Of a DNA stretch of 64,000 nt, positions 9,117 to 17,280 are shown piece by piece. Position 1 is the first letter of the stretch, and each line of letters opens with the position of its first letter. Origin of the DNA: Zobellia russellii. GTDB taxonomy: Bacteria; Bacteroidota; Bacteroidia; Flavobacteriales; Flavobacteriaceae. The notes beneath the pieces were generated by a model that saw only the letters and a list, made by a program, of their open reading frames with translations, made no database searches and had not been told where the DNA came from. The stretch spans positions 310,001-374,000 of the forward strand of contig NZ_JACSOI010000001.1 in the NCBI RefSeq assembly GCF_018728565.1, read 5' to 3'. Made by a program: the position numbers and the translations under genes.

Positions 9117-9224
9117 ATTGACCATTCCATTTTTTTCTTTTTCATAGCATCTTTAAAATACATAAAAAAGGAAGTGGCCACCATTGCTCCCTAACACTAA
9201 AAAGGGAAGCTTGTTTGAGTTAGT

Positions 9225-9242
9225 TTCCGATTACAATCGGAA
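9225..9242. promoter_or_regulatory. Perfect dyad TTCCGATT-ac-AATCGGAA
   Basis: Eight-base arms with a 2-base centre, 243 bases before recA. It fits the size of a binding site for a dimeric regulator; the loop is too short for a good RNA hairpin. No regulator is assigned. Confidence 0.35.
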
Positions 9243-9450
9243 CAGTATTTTTAATAAGATACCAAACCAACCTAAAAGTTGCGTTAAGGAAACAACTATT
9301 TTAACAAACACTTATCCCTTAGACGTATACCAAGCTTTAGCCTTACAGCATTTATCAATTATTTTAAAAAACACTGTATTGCATATCCTCTAAAAACATA
9401 CGCCCCATTTTCAGAAAATGAACTTAAGAACTGGCATTATGATAAAAGAA

Positions 9451-9465
9451 ATGCTAATTTAGCAT
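9451..9465. promoter_or_regulatory. Perfect dyad immediately before recA
   Basis: ATGCTAATTTAGCAT is an odd palindrome with 7-base arms, ending 19 bases before the recA ATG. It is placed where a repressor would block recA transcription or translation. It does not resemble the Escherichia coli or Bacillus LexA box. Confidence 0.4.
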
Positions 9466-9484
9466 CCCTTAAAAAAAAGAAAAT

Positions 9485-10492
9485 ATGAGCTCGGAAAAAG
9501 ATGCAAAACTAAAAGCCCTAAAGTTAACCTTGGATAAGTTGGACAAGACTTACGGAAAAGGTGCCGTAATGAAGATGGGCGACAGCGTAGTAGAAGATGT
9601 TGAAGTAATCCCATCCGGTTCATTAGGTCTTGATATAGCCTTGGGCGTTGGCGGTTATCCAAGAGGTAGGGTAATTGAAATTTACGGTCCTGAATCATCA
9701 GGTAAGACCACTTTGACCTTACACGCCATTGCCGAAGCCCAAAAAAATGGGGGCATTGCAGCATTTATTGATGCTGAGCACGCTTTTGACCGTTTTTATG
9801 CGCAAAAACTTGGTGTAGATATAGACAACCTTATCATTTCTCAACCGGATAACGGGGAACAAGCTTTAGAAATAGCCGATAACCTGATTCGTTCGGGCGC
9901 GATTGATATTGTTATTATTGACTCCGTTGCCGCATTGACTCCTAAAAGTGAGATAGAAGGTGAGATGGGAGATTCCAAAATGGGTCTTCATGCAAGGTTA
10001 ATGTCTCAGGCATTACGTAAACTTACCGGATCTATAAGCAAAACCAATTGTACGGTTATTTTCATTAACCAGCTACGTGAAAAAATTGGGGTAATGTTCG
10101 GTAATCCAGAAACTACCACAGGTGGAAATGCCTTAAAATTCTATGCTTCGGTTAGACTAGATATTCGTAGATCTACACAGATCAAAGATACGGACGGAGG
10201 TGTTCAAGGGAACAAGACCCGAGTAAAAGTCGTGAAAAACAAAGTAGCTCCACCATTCAGAACAACGGAGTTTGATATTATGTATGGTGAAGGAATCTCT
10301 AAAGTTGGTGAAATCATTGATCTTGGTGTTGAATATGAAATCATCAAGAAAAGCGGTTCATGGTTTAGCTATGGCGACACCAAACTAGGGCAAGGTCGTG
10401 ATGCCGTAAAGTCCTTATTATTGGACAACCCAGAACTTTTTGAAGAACTAGATGCAAAAATCAGGGCAGCCATAAAAGCGCTAAAAGAATAA
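9485..10492 (+). CDS. recA: Recombinase RecA
   Basis: 335 residues, the usual length. Walker A is GPESSGKTT (68-76), Walker B is in [11 protein letters not shown], and the DNA-binding loop region has [21 protein letters not shown]. RecA coats single-stranded DNA and drives strand exchange in recombination and repair. It is transcribed alone; the upstream region has two dyads and the downstream region a strong terminator. Nothing in the protein is unusual. Confidence 0.98.
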   Translation: MSSEKDAKLKALKLTLDKLDKTYGKGAVMKMGDSVVEDVEVIPSGSLGLDIALGVGGYPRGRVIEIYGPESSGKTTLTLHAIAEAQKNGGIAAFIDAEHAFDRFYAQKLGVDIDNLIISQPDNGEQALEIADNLIRSGAIDIVIIDSVAALTPKSEIEGEMGDSKMGLHARLMSQALRKLTGSISKTNCTVIFINQLREKIGVMFGNPETTTGGNALKFYASVRLDIRRSTQIKDTDGGVQGNKTRVKVVKNKVAPPFRTTEFDIMYGEGISKVGEIIDLGVEYEIIKKSGSWFSYGDTKLGQGRDAVKSLLLDNPELFEELDAKIRAAIKALKE

Positions 10493-10514
10493 ACTAAAAG
10501 GGTCTACCTTATTA

Positions 10515-10560
10515 TTACGCCGCTAATAGCAACAATCAACCGTTGTTTTTAGCGGCGTAA
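10515..10560 (+). terminator. Stem-loop terminator of recA
   Basis: TTACGCCGCTAA and TTAGCGGCGTAA form a perfect 12-base stem; part of the loop (ACAA/TTGT) can extend the pairing. It starts 22 bases after the recA stop. Confidence 0.8.
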
Positions 10561-10636
10561 CTCTTTATTGCTAGTATAGAACCACTCCACGCAACCCTTG
10601 CCCGTATTTTTCATCTAGTAAATAAAATGCATTACC

Positions 10637-11062
10637 ATGAAATCATACCTTAAACTTTTTGGTTTAGCCTGTGCACTTGCCCTTGCATCTTGCAGCCTTA
10701 ATGATGACGGCGTAAATTTTCAATATACATCACTCAATATTACCGGAGCAAGTTTACCGGATACATTTGAACTAGGACGCGTATACAATGTAGATGTAAA
10801 CATCCTAAGGCCAAATGATTGTACGCTAATGGACCAGTTTGATGTAAAACGTTCGTTTACGGACTCTACCCAAATTAGAACCATATCCGCAATTGGTATT
10901 ATACTAGACAAAGAGGAATGTATTGAGATGAACGACAGTCTGCAGGACGCTTTTCAATTTGAAGTACTTTATACCAAACCGTATATTTTCAGATTCTATA
11001 CTGGTGACGATTCCGCAGGGGAACCTGAATTTTTAGAAATAGAAGTACCTGTAAAAGAATAA
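10637..11062 (+). CDS. Hypothetical lipoprotein
   Basis: 141 residues with a signal peptide and lipobox (LASC, Cys19). The mature part is predicted beta-rich, and its two later cysteines (in PNDCTL and EECIEM) could pair. No domain is recognised. It lies 76 bases before the sigma-factor gene on the same strand with no terminator between, so it may belong to the same unit. Confidence 0.7.
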   Translation: MKSYLKLFGLACALALASCSLNDDGVNFQYTSLNITGASLPDTFELGRVYNVDVNILRPNDCTLMDQFDVKRSFTDSTQIRTISAIGIILDKEECIEMNDSLQDAFQFEVLYTKPYIFRFYTGDDSAGEPEFLEIEVPVKE

Positions 11063-11138
11063 TTATCTTTAACCTTAGTCATTCACTATTTCTAAAAAAC
11101 AAGCACGTAGTTTACATGCTTTAATAATACAATGCCAA

Positions 11139-11711
11139 TTGGGTCTAGAAGAGCTCATAATTAACTGTAAGAAAGGAAACAGACAGGCACAGGAACAATT
11201 GTACCGGGACTATTCCCGTACGTTGTTCGGTATCTGCCTTAAGTATTCCCGCAACCGAACGGAAGCGGAAGACAACCTACACGACAGTTTTATGGTTATC
11301 TATGAAAAAATTGGACAGTTTAAACACAAAGGCTCTTTTGAAGGTTGGTTAAAACGTATAACCGTAAACACCGTTCTTCAAAAATACCGTAAGGAAGAAC
11401 ATTTAAGCTTAGTAACTGAAAATACCGAGGAAATAGAACCAGAAGTAGATGGCGACTATGAGAACCTAAGTCTGGACACCTTGTTAAAACATATACAGGA
11501 GCTTCCGGACAAATACCGTCTTACGTTTAACCTATATGTTCTTGATGGATATACCCATAAAGAAATAAGTGAACTTTTAGGTACCTCCCAAGGCACCTCA
11601 AAAAGTAATCTGGCCAGAGCCAGAAACCTATTAAAAGAAAAAATAGAGATTACAAAGAACAAAGCCATCATTGGTCTGCTCATCTTCCTTTTGATAGGAT
11701 TTTGTGTATGA
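11139..11711 (+). CDS. ECF RNA polymerase sigma factor with a hydrophobic C-terminal tail
   Basis: 190 residues from a TTG start; no ATG lies in frame before the conserved EELIINCKKGNRQAQ N-terminus. Region 2 spans about residues 20-87 (with DNLHDSFMVIYEKI) and region 4 about 122-172 (LPDKYRLTF, HKEISELLGTSQGTSKS helix-turn-helix). The last 15 residues (AIIGLLIFLLIGFCV) are entirely hydrophobic and could anchor the sigma factor in the inner membrane. The trans-envelope barrel protein follows after 56 bases and probably acts with it. Some ECF groups are known to carry membrane helices, so this is unusual rather than unique. Confidence 0.88.
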   Translation: MGLEELIINCKKGNRQAQEQLYRDYSRTLFGICLKYSRNRTEAEDNLHDSFMVIYEKIGQFKHKGSFEGWLKRITVNTVLQKYRKEEHLSLVTENTEEIEPEVDGDYENLSLDTLLKHIQELPDKYRLTFNLYVLDGYTHKEISELLGTSQGTSKSNLARARNLLKEKIEITKNKAIIGLLIFLLIGFCV

Positions 11712-11767
11712 CCCTTGAAAAATAGTACATCAAAAAAACAAAATACCAAGTACCTAAGCATTGCATA

Positions 11768-13366
11768 ATGAGTAAAAAAAATATAGATAATCTGTTCCAA
11801 GAGAAGTTTCGCGACTTTGAGGAAGTTCCGGGCGATAGAGTCTGGAACGCCATTGAGGCTTCTTTGGACAAGAAGAAAAAGAAAAGGGTCATTCCTATCT
11901 GGTGGACTCTGGGTGGTGCAGCGGCAGCTTTGGTCATTGCGCTTTTGGCGTTCTATCCAACCTCTCCACAAACCATAGATTCCAACGGTATAACCAATAC
12001 TGATGAAAATGAAGAGCTACCCGACAATAGCAAAAAAAATACCAATGAGTTTATTTTAAATTCGTCCGAAAAGGAAAGTAATGTAGTTTCTTCCGATGCT
12101 AAAATTGACCCAGAAAAAAAGCAGAATGTTGAATCCTACGCCAACACTCAAGAAAATGATGACACTCAAAGTTCAGGCTTAGAAAAAGATGAACAGACCG
12201 TAGAAAAGCGCACGCTTAAAAATCAGAATATTTCACCGTCTAAAAGCACAGAGTTAGCTCAGAGCAACAAAACTAAGGATGCTTTAAAAACGAAAAACGA
12301 GACCAACCAACAGGATCAAAGCCCTACTGATTCCAGACTTGTAAGTAATGAGACAGGTGTTGATTCGCCTGACACAGCTGACTCCCCGACAAATCAAAAA
12401 ACAGGTTCTACCATTAGAGATAAAATGGAATCTACAGATTTGGCAAAGGCCGAACAACAGGGTTCTGTAAACCTTAAAACAAATAAGAGCGACGCGCAAA
12501 ACTCGGTTTTACATACTGAAGTAGCCGAAAGCAACACAGACTTACCCAAAAAATCTTCCCAGGAAAAGAAATCCATTTTTGATGAGATTGAAGCCAAAGA
12601 GGAGATTGCAACTGTAGAAAAAACAGGTCGTTGGTCCGCAGGGCCCAATGTTGCCCCAGTGTACTATAACGCTATTGGCGAAGGTTCACCGGTCAACTCC
12701 ATTTTTAATGAGAACTCAAAATCCGGTAACACCAATTTTAGTTACGGCCTTACCGTGGCCTATGCCCTAAACGATAAATTGAGTATTCGCTCAGGAATAA
12801 ATAAAGTAGACTATGGGTACGACACCAACGATGTTGGCTTTTCATCTACCTTGCAAGAAGCTTCAACTGACAAACTAAAGAATATTGATTATGCCAGTAC
12901 TGCAAAAAACATAGTAGTAACGGGCCAAAACAGTAATTTTAACAGCTTGTCGAACTCGGATGCCATGTTTGCCTTTGAAGTGACCAACGCCAACAGCAAT
13001 CAACGAAGCGGGACTATGGCACAGCAATTTGGTTATTTAGAGGTGCCTCTGGAGTTGGATTACGCACTAATTGACCGTAAGTTTGGATTAAATATTCTGG
13101 GCGGTGTTAGTTCGCTGTTCTTAATAGATAATTCCGTGACCTTAACTTCTGGTGAACTAACTACAGAAATAGGTGAAGCTAACAACATAAATTCCGTAAA
13201 CTTTAGTACCAATGTTGGGTTTGGTGTCAATTACAAGTTCACACCAAAAATACGTTTTAATGTAGAGCCGGTTTTTAAATATCAACTGAATACCTTTTCA
13301 GATGTATCCGGAGATTTTAGGCCTTTTTCTGTTGGGGTATACAGTGGTCTCAATTTTAAATTTTAA
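11768..13366 (+). CDS. Predicted trans-envelope protein: anti-sigma-like N-terminus, membrane helix, long linker, outer-membrane barrel
   Basis: 532 residues. Residues 1-41 are charged and cytoplasmic (DNLFQEKFRDFEEVP, VWNAIEASL), resembling proteins encoded beside ECF sigma genes. Residues 42-62 are a single membrane helix without a signal cleavage site. Residues 63 to about 286 are a low-complexity linker rich in Ser, Asn, Thr, Lys, Glu and Gln. From about 287 (GRWSAGPNVAPVYY) to the end the sequence has the alternating pattern of an 8-strand PorT/OmpA-like barrel and ends in phenylalanine (GLNFKF), the usual outer-membrane insertion signal. Both membranes may therefore be joined by one chain. 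Function unknown; sensing the outer membrane and controlling the sigma factor is an inference. Confidence 0.75.
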   Translation: MSKKNIDNLFQEKFRDFEEVPGDRVWNAIEASLDKKKKKRVIPIWWTLGGAAAALVIALLAFYPTSPQTIDSNGITNTDENEELPDNSKKNTNEFILNSSEKESNVVSSDAKIDPEKKQNVESYANTQENDDTQSSGLEKDEQTVEKRTLKNQNISPSKSTELAQSNKTKDALKTKNETNQQDQSPTDSRLVSNETGVDSPDTADSPTNQKTGSTIRDKMESTDLAKAEQQGSVNLKTNKSDAQNSVLHTEVAESNTDLPKKSSQEKKSIFDEIEAKEEIATVEKTGRWSAGPNVAPVYYNAIGEGSPVNSIFNENSKSGNTNFSYGLTVAYALNDKLSIRSGINKVDYGYDTNDVGFSSTLQEASTDKLKNIDYASTAKNIVVTGQNSNFNSLSNSDAMFAFEVTNANSNQRSGTMAQQFGYLEVPLELDYALIDRKFGLNILGGVSSLFLIDNSVTLTSGELTTEIGEANNINSVNFSTNVGFGVNYKFTPKIRFNVEPVFKYQLNTFSDVSGDFRPFSVGVYSGLNFKF

Positions 13367-13419
13367 AGGCCTGCCGTACAAACAGTTTCTAAAGCGGAAC
13401 TATTCTTTTATTTAAACTG

Positions 13420-14304
13420 ATGAAACAGAAACTACAGATTTTTAAAACGGTAGCCATTCACTCTAGTTTTACTAAAGCGGCAGAGCAACTCTTTATATCC
13501 CAACCTGCAGTTTCCAAAGCCATCCGCAGTATAGAGGACGAATACAAGACGACCTTTTTCCTGCGAAAGCGAAATTCCATTGAACTTACTGAAGATGGAA
13601 AAGCTTTTTTGGTTTACACCAATAGAATATTGGAGATTCATGCAGAAATTGAAAATCAGTTTTTACATCAAAAAGAACATATTCCAGACGCCATTCATTT
13701 TGGCGCTAGTACTACTTTGGTGAACCATATTGTGCCAAAAATCATTGCCAAATTCAGAACACAGCACCCACACACCAATTTTGATATTAAAAGCGGTAAT
13801 TCAGAAGAAATTGAGGAGTTTATACTCAACCAAAAATTAGATTTTGGTATAACCGAAGGCAGCAACACCAATAGAAAACTTCATTATGAAAAGTTTATAA
13901 AAGATGAAATAGTGTTGGTTACCAGCGTTAAGAACAGTGCTTTTAAACAAAATACCATAAGTACGGACGTACTGCAAAAACTGCCCATGATAGAGCGTGA
14001 AATGGGCTCCGGAACCCGAGAAATTATCTACAGCTTTCTTAAGGAACACAATATTAAAAAGCTGAACAGTATTGTAACCCTTAACAGTACCGAAGCCATA
14101 AAAAACTACCTCTACCATTCTGACACTTTTGCATTGCTCTCCGTTCATGCGTTAAATGAAGATCTCGTTTCCAATAAGCTAAAAATCATCGACATTAAAA
14201 ATATTACCATTGAACGATGGTTTTATTTTGTATCAAGAACAGGTTACCAATCTAATGTAATGGACTACTTTCAAAAATTCGCACGGAACAACTATAACTT
14301 TTAG
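13420..14304 (+). CDS. LysR family transcriptional regulator (YeiE/CysB-like)
   Basis: 294 residues. The N-terminal winged helix-turn-helix is clear (FKTVAIHSSFTKAAEQLFISQPAVSKAIRSIE), followed by a dimerisation helix and a periplasmic-binding-protein-like effector domain (HFGASTTLVNHIVPKII onward). It lies directly before a YeiH-family exporter on the same strand, the same pairing as yeiE-yeiH in enterobacteria, where the regulator is linked to sulfite or cysteine metabolism. A dyad in the gap to yeiH is a candidate binding site. The effector is not known from sequence. Confidence 0.88.
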   Translation: MKQKLQIFKTVAIHSSFTKAAEQLFISQPAVSKAIRSIEDEYKTTFFLRKRNSIELTEDGKAFLVYTNRILEIHAEIENQFLHQKEHIPDAIHFGASTTLVNHIVPKIIAKFRTQHPHTNFDIKSGNSEEIEEFILNQKLDFGITEGSNTNRKLHYEKFIKDEIVLVTSVKNSAFKQNTISTDVLQKLPMIEREMGSGTREIIYSFLKEHNIKKLNSIVTLNSTEAIKNYLYHSDTFALLSVHALNEDLVSNKLKIIDIKNITIERWFYFVSRTGYQSNVMDYFQKFARNNYNF

Positions 14305-14326
14305 TTATTTCATATAGCATTTTAAA

Positions 14327-14359
14327 TTGCTTAAAAGTAATTTAACGGGCTTACTTTTG
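14327..14359 (+). promoter_or_regulatory. yeiH promoter with an inverted repeat over the -7 box
   Basis: TTG (14327-14329), 22-base spacer, TACTTTTG (14352-14359). An inverted repeat AAAAGTAA (14333-14340) / TTACTTTT (14351-14358) with a 10-base centre covers the spacer and -7 box. A likely site for the adjacent LysR regulator. Confidence 0.5.
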
Positions 14360-14382
14360 TAACATCAAAAAAATATGATGGT

Positions 14383-15303
14383 ATGAAAGATAGAGTGGCA
14401 AAAGCAGTATTTTTAGGTATAGCACTTATCGTTTTCAGCGGATGGGTCAATAGCCCAACTGCCCTGCTACTCGGTTTTGGATTCACCCTTTTTTTTAACA
14501 ACCCTTTTAAAGCATATTGCCACAAGGCTATACATACCTTTCTAAAGATATCTGTTGTGGGTCTAGGTTTTGGTATGTTTTTAAAAGAAACCTTAGCAAC
14601 AAGCAAAGAAGGCTTCACCCTAACTTTTTTATCAATTCTCCTGACCGTTTGCCTTGGTTTTTTACTCACAAAGGTTTTAAAACTGGACACCAAATTAGGT
14701 CATCTCATTACTTCCGGAACATCAGTTTGCGGTGGTAGTGCCATAGCGGCTATATCTCCTGTAATAAATGCTAAAAGCAGGGTCATTAGCATTGCGCTCG
14801 CCGTTGTGTTTCTATTGAATTCTGTGGCATTGTTCGTTTTTCCGGCAATTGGTCATTACCTGCACCTAACTCAACATCAATTTGGGCTCTGGTGTGCTGT
14901 AGCCATACATGATACCAGCTCTGTAGTAGGTGCGGCCATTGGTTATGGTGATGAAGCCTTGAGAATAGCCACAACGGTAAAACTTTCTAGAATGCTTTGG
15001 ATTATACCATTGTCCCTTCTTTCTATGTTCATTTTTAAAACAAAAGGTGAAAAAGTAAAAATGCCTTACTTCATTCTACTTTTTATAGGGGCCATAATTG
15101 TGAATAGTTATCATCTTATTCCCGCACCTGCTACGGGGTTTTTAGTTGCCACTTCCAAACATCTTTTAGTATTGACATTATTTCTTGTAGGTTCAACAAT
15201 TTCTATTGGTGATTTAAAGAAAACGGGAGTACGCCCCGTGCTTTTGGCATTGCTTCTTTGGATATTCATTTCCGCTTTGTCCCTAGCATATATCCTGTAC
15301 TAG
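14383..15303 (+). CDS. YeiH family (UPF0324) putative sulfate/sulfite exporter
   Basis: 306 residues, about 9-10 membrane segments. Family features include LLLGFGFTLFFNNPF near the N-terminus, SGTSVCGGSAIAAISPVI in the middle and HDTSSVVGAA further on. Members are predicted anion exporters; a role in sulfite or sulfate export is proposed for relatives. It starts 24 bases after a good -7 box, so it can be expressed separately from the lysR gene before it. It converges on the acyltransferase gene with a 13-base gap. Confidence 0.88.
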   Translation: MKDRVAKAVFLGIALIVFSGWVNSPTALLLGFGFTLFFNNPFKAYCHKAIHTFLKISVVGLGFGMFLKETLATSKEGFTLTFLSILLTVCLGFLLTKVLKLDTKLGHLITSGTSVCGGSAIAAISPVINAKSRVISIALAVVFLLNSVALFVFPAIGHYLHLTQHQFGLWCAVAIHDTSSVVGAAIGYGDEALRIATTVKLSRMLWIIPLSLLSMFIFKTKGEKVKMPYFILLFIGAIIVNSYHLIPAPATGFLVATSKHLLVLTLFLVGSTISIGDLKKTGVRPVLLALLLWIFISALSLAYILY

Positions 15304-15316
15304 ATCCAAAAGGCTA

Positions 15317-16057
15317 TTATTGGGACTGAAGTTCTTTTAGAATTACTTTTCTTATGTTCTCTCTTAAGCTTGATTTATCGGATTCGGAGAGATTATCGGT
15401 CTCGAAAAATTGGTGCACTTTGGCACGAGTGCGGCCTGGGCCACCACTGAAGAACGAAAAAGAGAATCGCTTTTTATTGTCATGAAAGGTCATAGGAACC
15501 ACCGGTATTTTATGGGCTATGGCCATTCTAAAAGCACCGTCCTTAAAATCGTCCAAAAGAATACGCTCGTCATCCGGTACACCTCCTTCTGGAAAAATAC
15601 AGATACTCAATCCTTGGCCCAACCTCTTTTGAGCACGTCTATATACCGCCGTTCTGCTCTTGGCATCCGAACGGTCTACCATAATGCAGACCCTTTTGTA
15701 GAAAAAACCAAAAAGCGGAATCTTCGCCAGTTCTTTCTTGCCCACAAAAACAAAAGGGTTTCTGCTAATGTAGAGCATCAACATAATATCTAACATACTG
15801 GTATGGTTCGCCACCAACATATAGCTCTTTCGCCTTTCTATCTTCTGTTCAAAAATCACCTTTGGTGGACAACCCATACCGTACAAAATTGGGGTGGCCC
15901 ATAGGTTCCGTGCCAACCAAAAAAACTGTGGATACCACTTCTCGCTAAGCGTAGTCAGCAACAAAAAAGGAAAAAATATGAGGATGGGCAGAGCTACTAA
16001 AATATAGAACCAAATGCGGTACAGGGTGTAGCCAATTTTTTTGAGTATTCCGGGCAT
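15317..16057 (-). CDS. 1-acyl-sn-glycerol-3-phosphate acyltransferase (PlsC family)
   Basis: 246 residues. An N-terminal membrane segment (about 14-35) is followed by the acyltransferase motif NHTSMLD with the catalytic His and Asp, and FPEGGVP, the substrate-binding motif. It would add the second acyl chain to lysophosphatidate at the inner membrane, or acylate a related lipid. It is transcribed alone, divergently from trpS; its -7 box ends only 5 bases before the ATG, so the mRNA may have almost no leader. Confidence 0.9.
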   Translation of the reverse strand: MPGILKKIGYTLYRIWFYILVALPILIFFPFLLLTTLSEKWYPQFFWLARNLWATPILYGMGCPPKVIFEQKIERRKSYMLVANHTSMLDIMLMLYISRNPFVFVGKKELAKIPLFGFFYKRVCIMVDRSDAKSRTAVYRRAQKRLGQGLSICIFPEGGVPDDERILLDDFKDGAFRMAIAHKIPVVPMTFHDNKKRFSFSFFSGGPGRTRAKVHQFFETDNLSESDKSSLRENIRKVILKELQSQ

Positions 16058-16062
16058 AAAAT

Positions 16063-16070
16063 CAAAAGTA
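16063..16070 (-). promoter_or_regulatory. -7 box of the plsC-type gene
   Basis: TACTTTTG on the minus strand, a full consensus match, 5 bases from the ATG at 16057. Transcription would begin at or next to the start codon. No TTG at the -33 position is evident. Confidence 0.5.
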
Positions 16071-16100
16071 ACAATTTTACGAGGTATAATGCATTTCTTT

Positions 16101-16108
16101 TATCTTTG
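16101..16108 (+). promoter_or_regulatory. -7 box of trpS
   Basis: TATCTTTG, full consensus match, 21 bases before the ATG at 16130. Because transcription should begin a few bases after this box, the further-upstream in-frame ATG at 16106 cannot be the translation start. Confidence 0.55.
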
Positions 16109-16129
16109 GGCTTCTTTGAAAATAAGCAA

Positions 16130-17098
16130 ATGGCAAGAATCTTAACAGGAATACAAAGCACGGGCACTCCACACCTAGGAAATATCTTAGGCGCAATCAT
16201 GCCCGCAATAGAAATGGCGCAAGACCCAAAGAACGAATCGTTTTTGTTCATTGCGGATATGCATTCGCTCACCCAGATTAAAAATGCGGAAGAATTACGT
16301 AGAAACACCTATGCCATAGCTTCAACATGGTTGGCTTTTGGGTTGGATATAGACCAAACTGTTTTTTATAGACAGAGCGATGTCCCACAAACTACTGAGC
16401 TTTCTTGGTACCTAAGTTGCTTTTTTCCGTTTCAAAGATTGACTTTGGCACATTCGTTTAAGGACAAGGCAGACCGCTTGGAGGATGTTAACGCCGGATT
16501 GTTTACCTACCCTATGTTAATGGCCGCGGATATTCTTTTATACGATGCCAATATTGTACCCGTTGGAAAAGACCAGATGCAGCATCTTGAGATTACCCGT
16601 GATGTAGCTTCTCGCTTTCATGCGCAACTAGGGGAAACCTTTGTTCTGCCCGAAGGTAAGGTTCAGGAAAGTACCATGTACATTCCCGGTACCGATGGAG
16701 AGAAAATGAGTAAGAGTAGGGGCAACCTGATCAATCTTTTTCAAACTGATAAAAAACTAAGGAAACAGATTATGGGCATACAGACGGACAGTACGCCTAT
16801 GGAAGAACCAAAGGACCCGACTAACGACAACGTTTTTGCCTTATACAAAATATTGGCCTCTCAAGAACAGATTGAAGAAATGAGTGCCAACTACCTTGCA
16901 GGAAACTACGGGTATGGCCATGCCAAACAAGCCCTTTACGAAGTAATCGTAAACAAATTTGGTGATGCACGGGAGAAGTATGATTACTACATGAACAATA
17001 CTAAAGAAGTAGACGAAGCATTGGCCATAGGTGCCGAAAAAGCCCGCAAAGTTGCCGATGGCGTACTGGAAAGAGTACGTGAAAAACTTGGTTATTAA
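16130..17098 (+). CDS. trpS: Tryptophan--tRNA ligase
   Basis: 322 residues from MARILTGIQSTG, the normal family start. Class I synthetase signatures are the HIGH-like TPHLGN (13-18) and KMSKS (192-196). It charges tRNA-Trp in the cytoplasm. An in-frame ATG 24 bases upstream lies on the -7 promoter box and is not used. A terminator follows directly. Confidence 0.97.
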   Translation: MARILTGIQSTGTPHLGNILGAIMPAIEMAQDPKNESFLFIADMHSLTQIKNAEELRRNTYAIASTWLAFGLDIDQTVFYRQSDVPQTTELSWYLSCFFPFQRLTLAHSFKDKADRLEDVNAGLFTYPMLMAADILLYDANIVPVGKDQMQHLEITRDVASRFHAQLGETFVLPEGKVQESTMYIPGTDGEKMSKSRGNLINLFQTDKKLRKQIMGIQTDSTPMEEPKDPTNDNVFALYKILASQEQIEEMSANYLAGNYGYGHAKQALYEVIVNKFGDAREKYDYYMNNTKEVDEALAIGAEKARKVADGVLERVREKLGY

Positions 17099-17108
17099 AT
17101 TTTAACAG

Positions 17109-17137
17109 AACCGACTTTAGAGTCGGTTTTGTTTTTG
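17109..17137 (+). terminator. Intrinsic terminator of trpS
   Basis: AACCGACT-ttag-AGTCGGTT, an 8-base perfect stem followed by a T-rich run (TTGTTTTTG), 10 bases after the trpS stop codon. Confidence 0.85.
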
Positions 17138-17180
17138 TACGGCATTTAGGAAATCAAAAATTGTCTCGTTTTCAAGAGGT

Positions 17181-17252
17181 TTTTCATCGATAAAGCCCTT
17201 AAGAACCTACTTTAAGCTCGTATCAAACCTATTTACAGACTAGCCAGTCGGT
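17181..17252. repeat. Dispersed intergenic motif pair, copy 1
   Basis: Contains TTTTCATCGATAAA (17181-17194) and AGACTAGCCAGTCGGT (17237-17252). Both recur in the same order and orientation at 35782-35898 (the second with one mismatch). AGACTA (17237-17242) can also pair with TAGTCT (17252-17257). It lies just beyond the dprA stop. The second motif resembles dyads bound by TetR-type regulators. Confidence 0.45.
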
Positions 17253-17280
17253 AGTCTTCTCTATCATTTTTCAATTTTTG

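Larger units (their letters stand above)
8972..9484. other. Structured intergenic region between trhO and recA
   Basis: 513 bases between divergent trhO and recA. It contains the trhO -7 box, a terminator-like hairpin (9088-9116), two perfect dyads (9225-9242 and 9451-9465), and a minus-strand ORF of 39 codons at 9065..9184 (begins MVATSFFMYFKDAMKKKK) that runs through the hairpin. A plus-strand TTG frame (9184..9393) has no ATG and is probably chance. I found no TAnnTTTG box for recA. Confidence 0.4.

Noticed and set aside
9184-9393. 69-codon plus-strand frame before recA
   Set aside because: It begins with TTG, has no ATG, no promoter box and no recognisable domain, and runs through a dyad. 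Chance is the simpler explanation.
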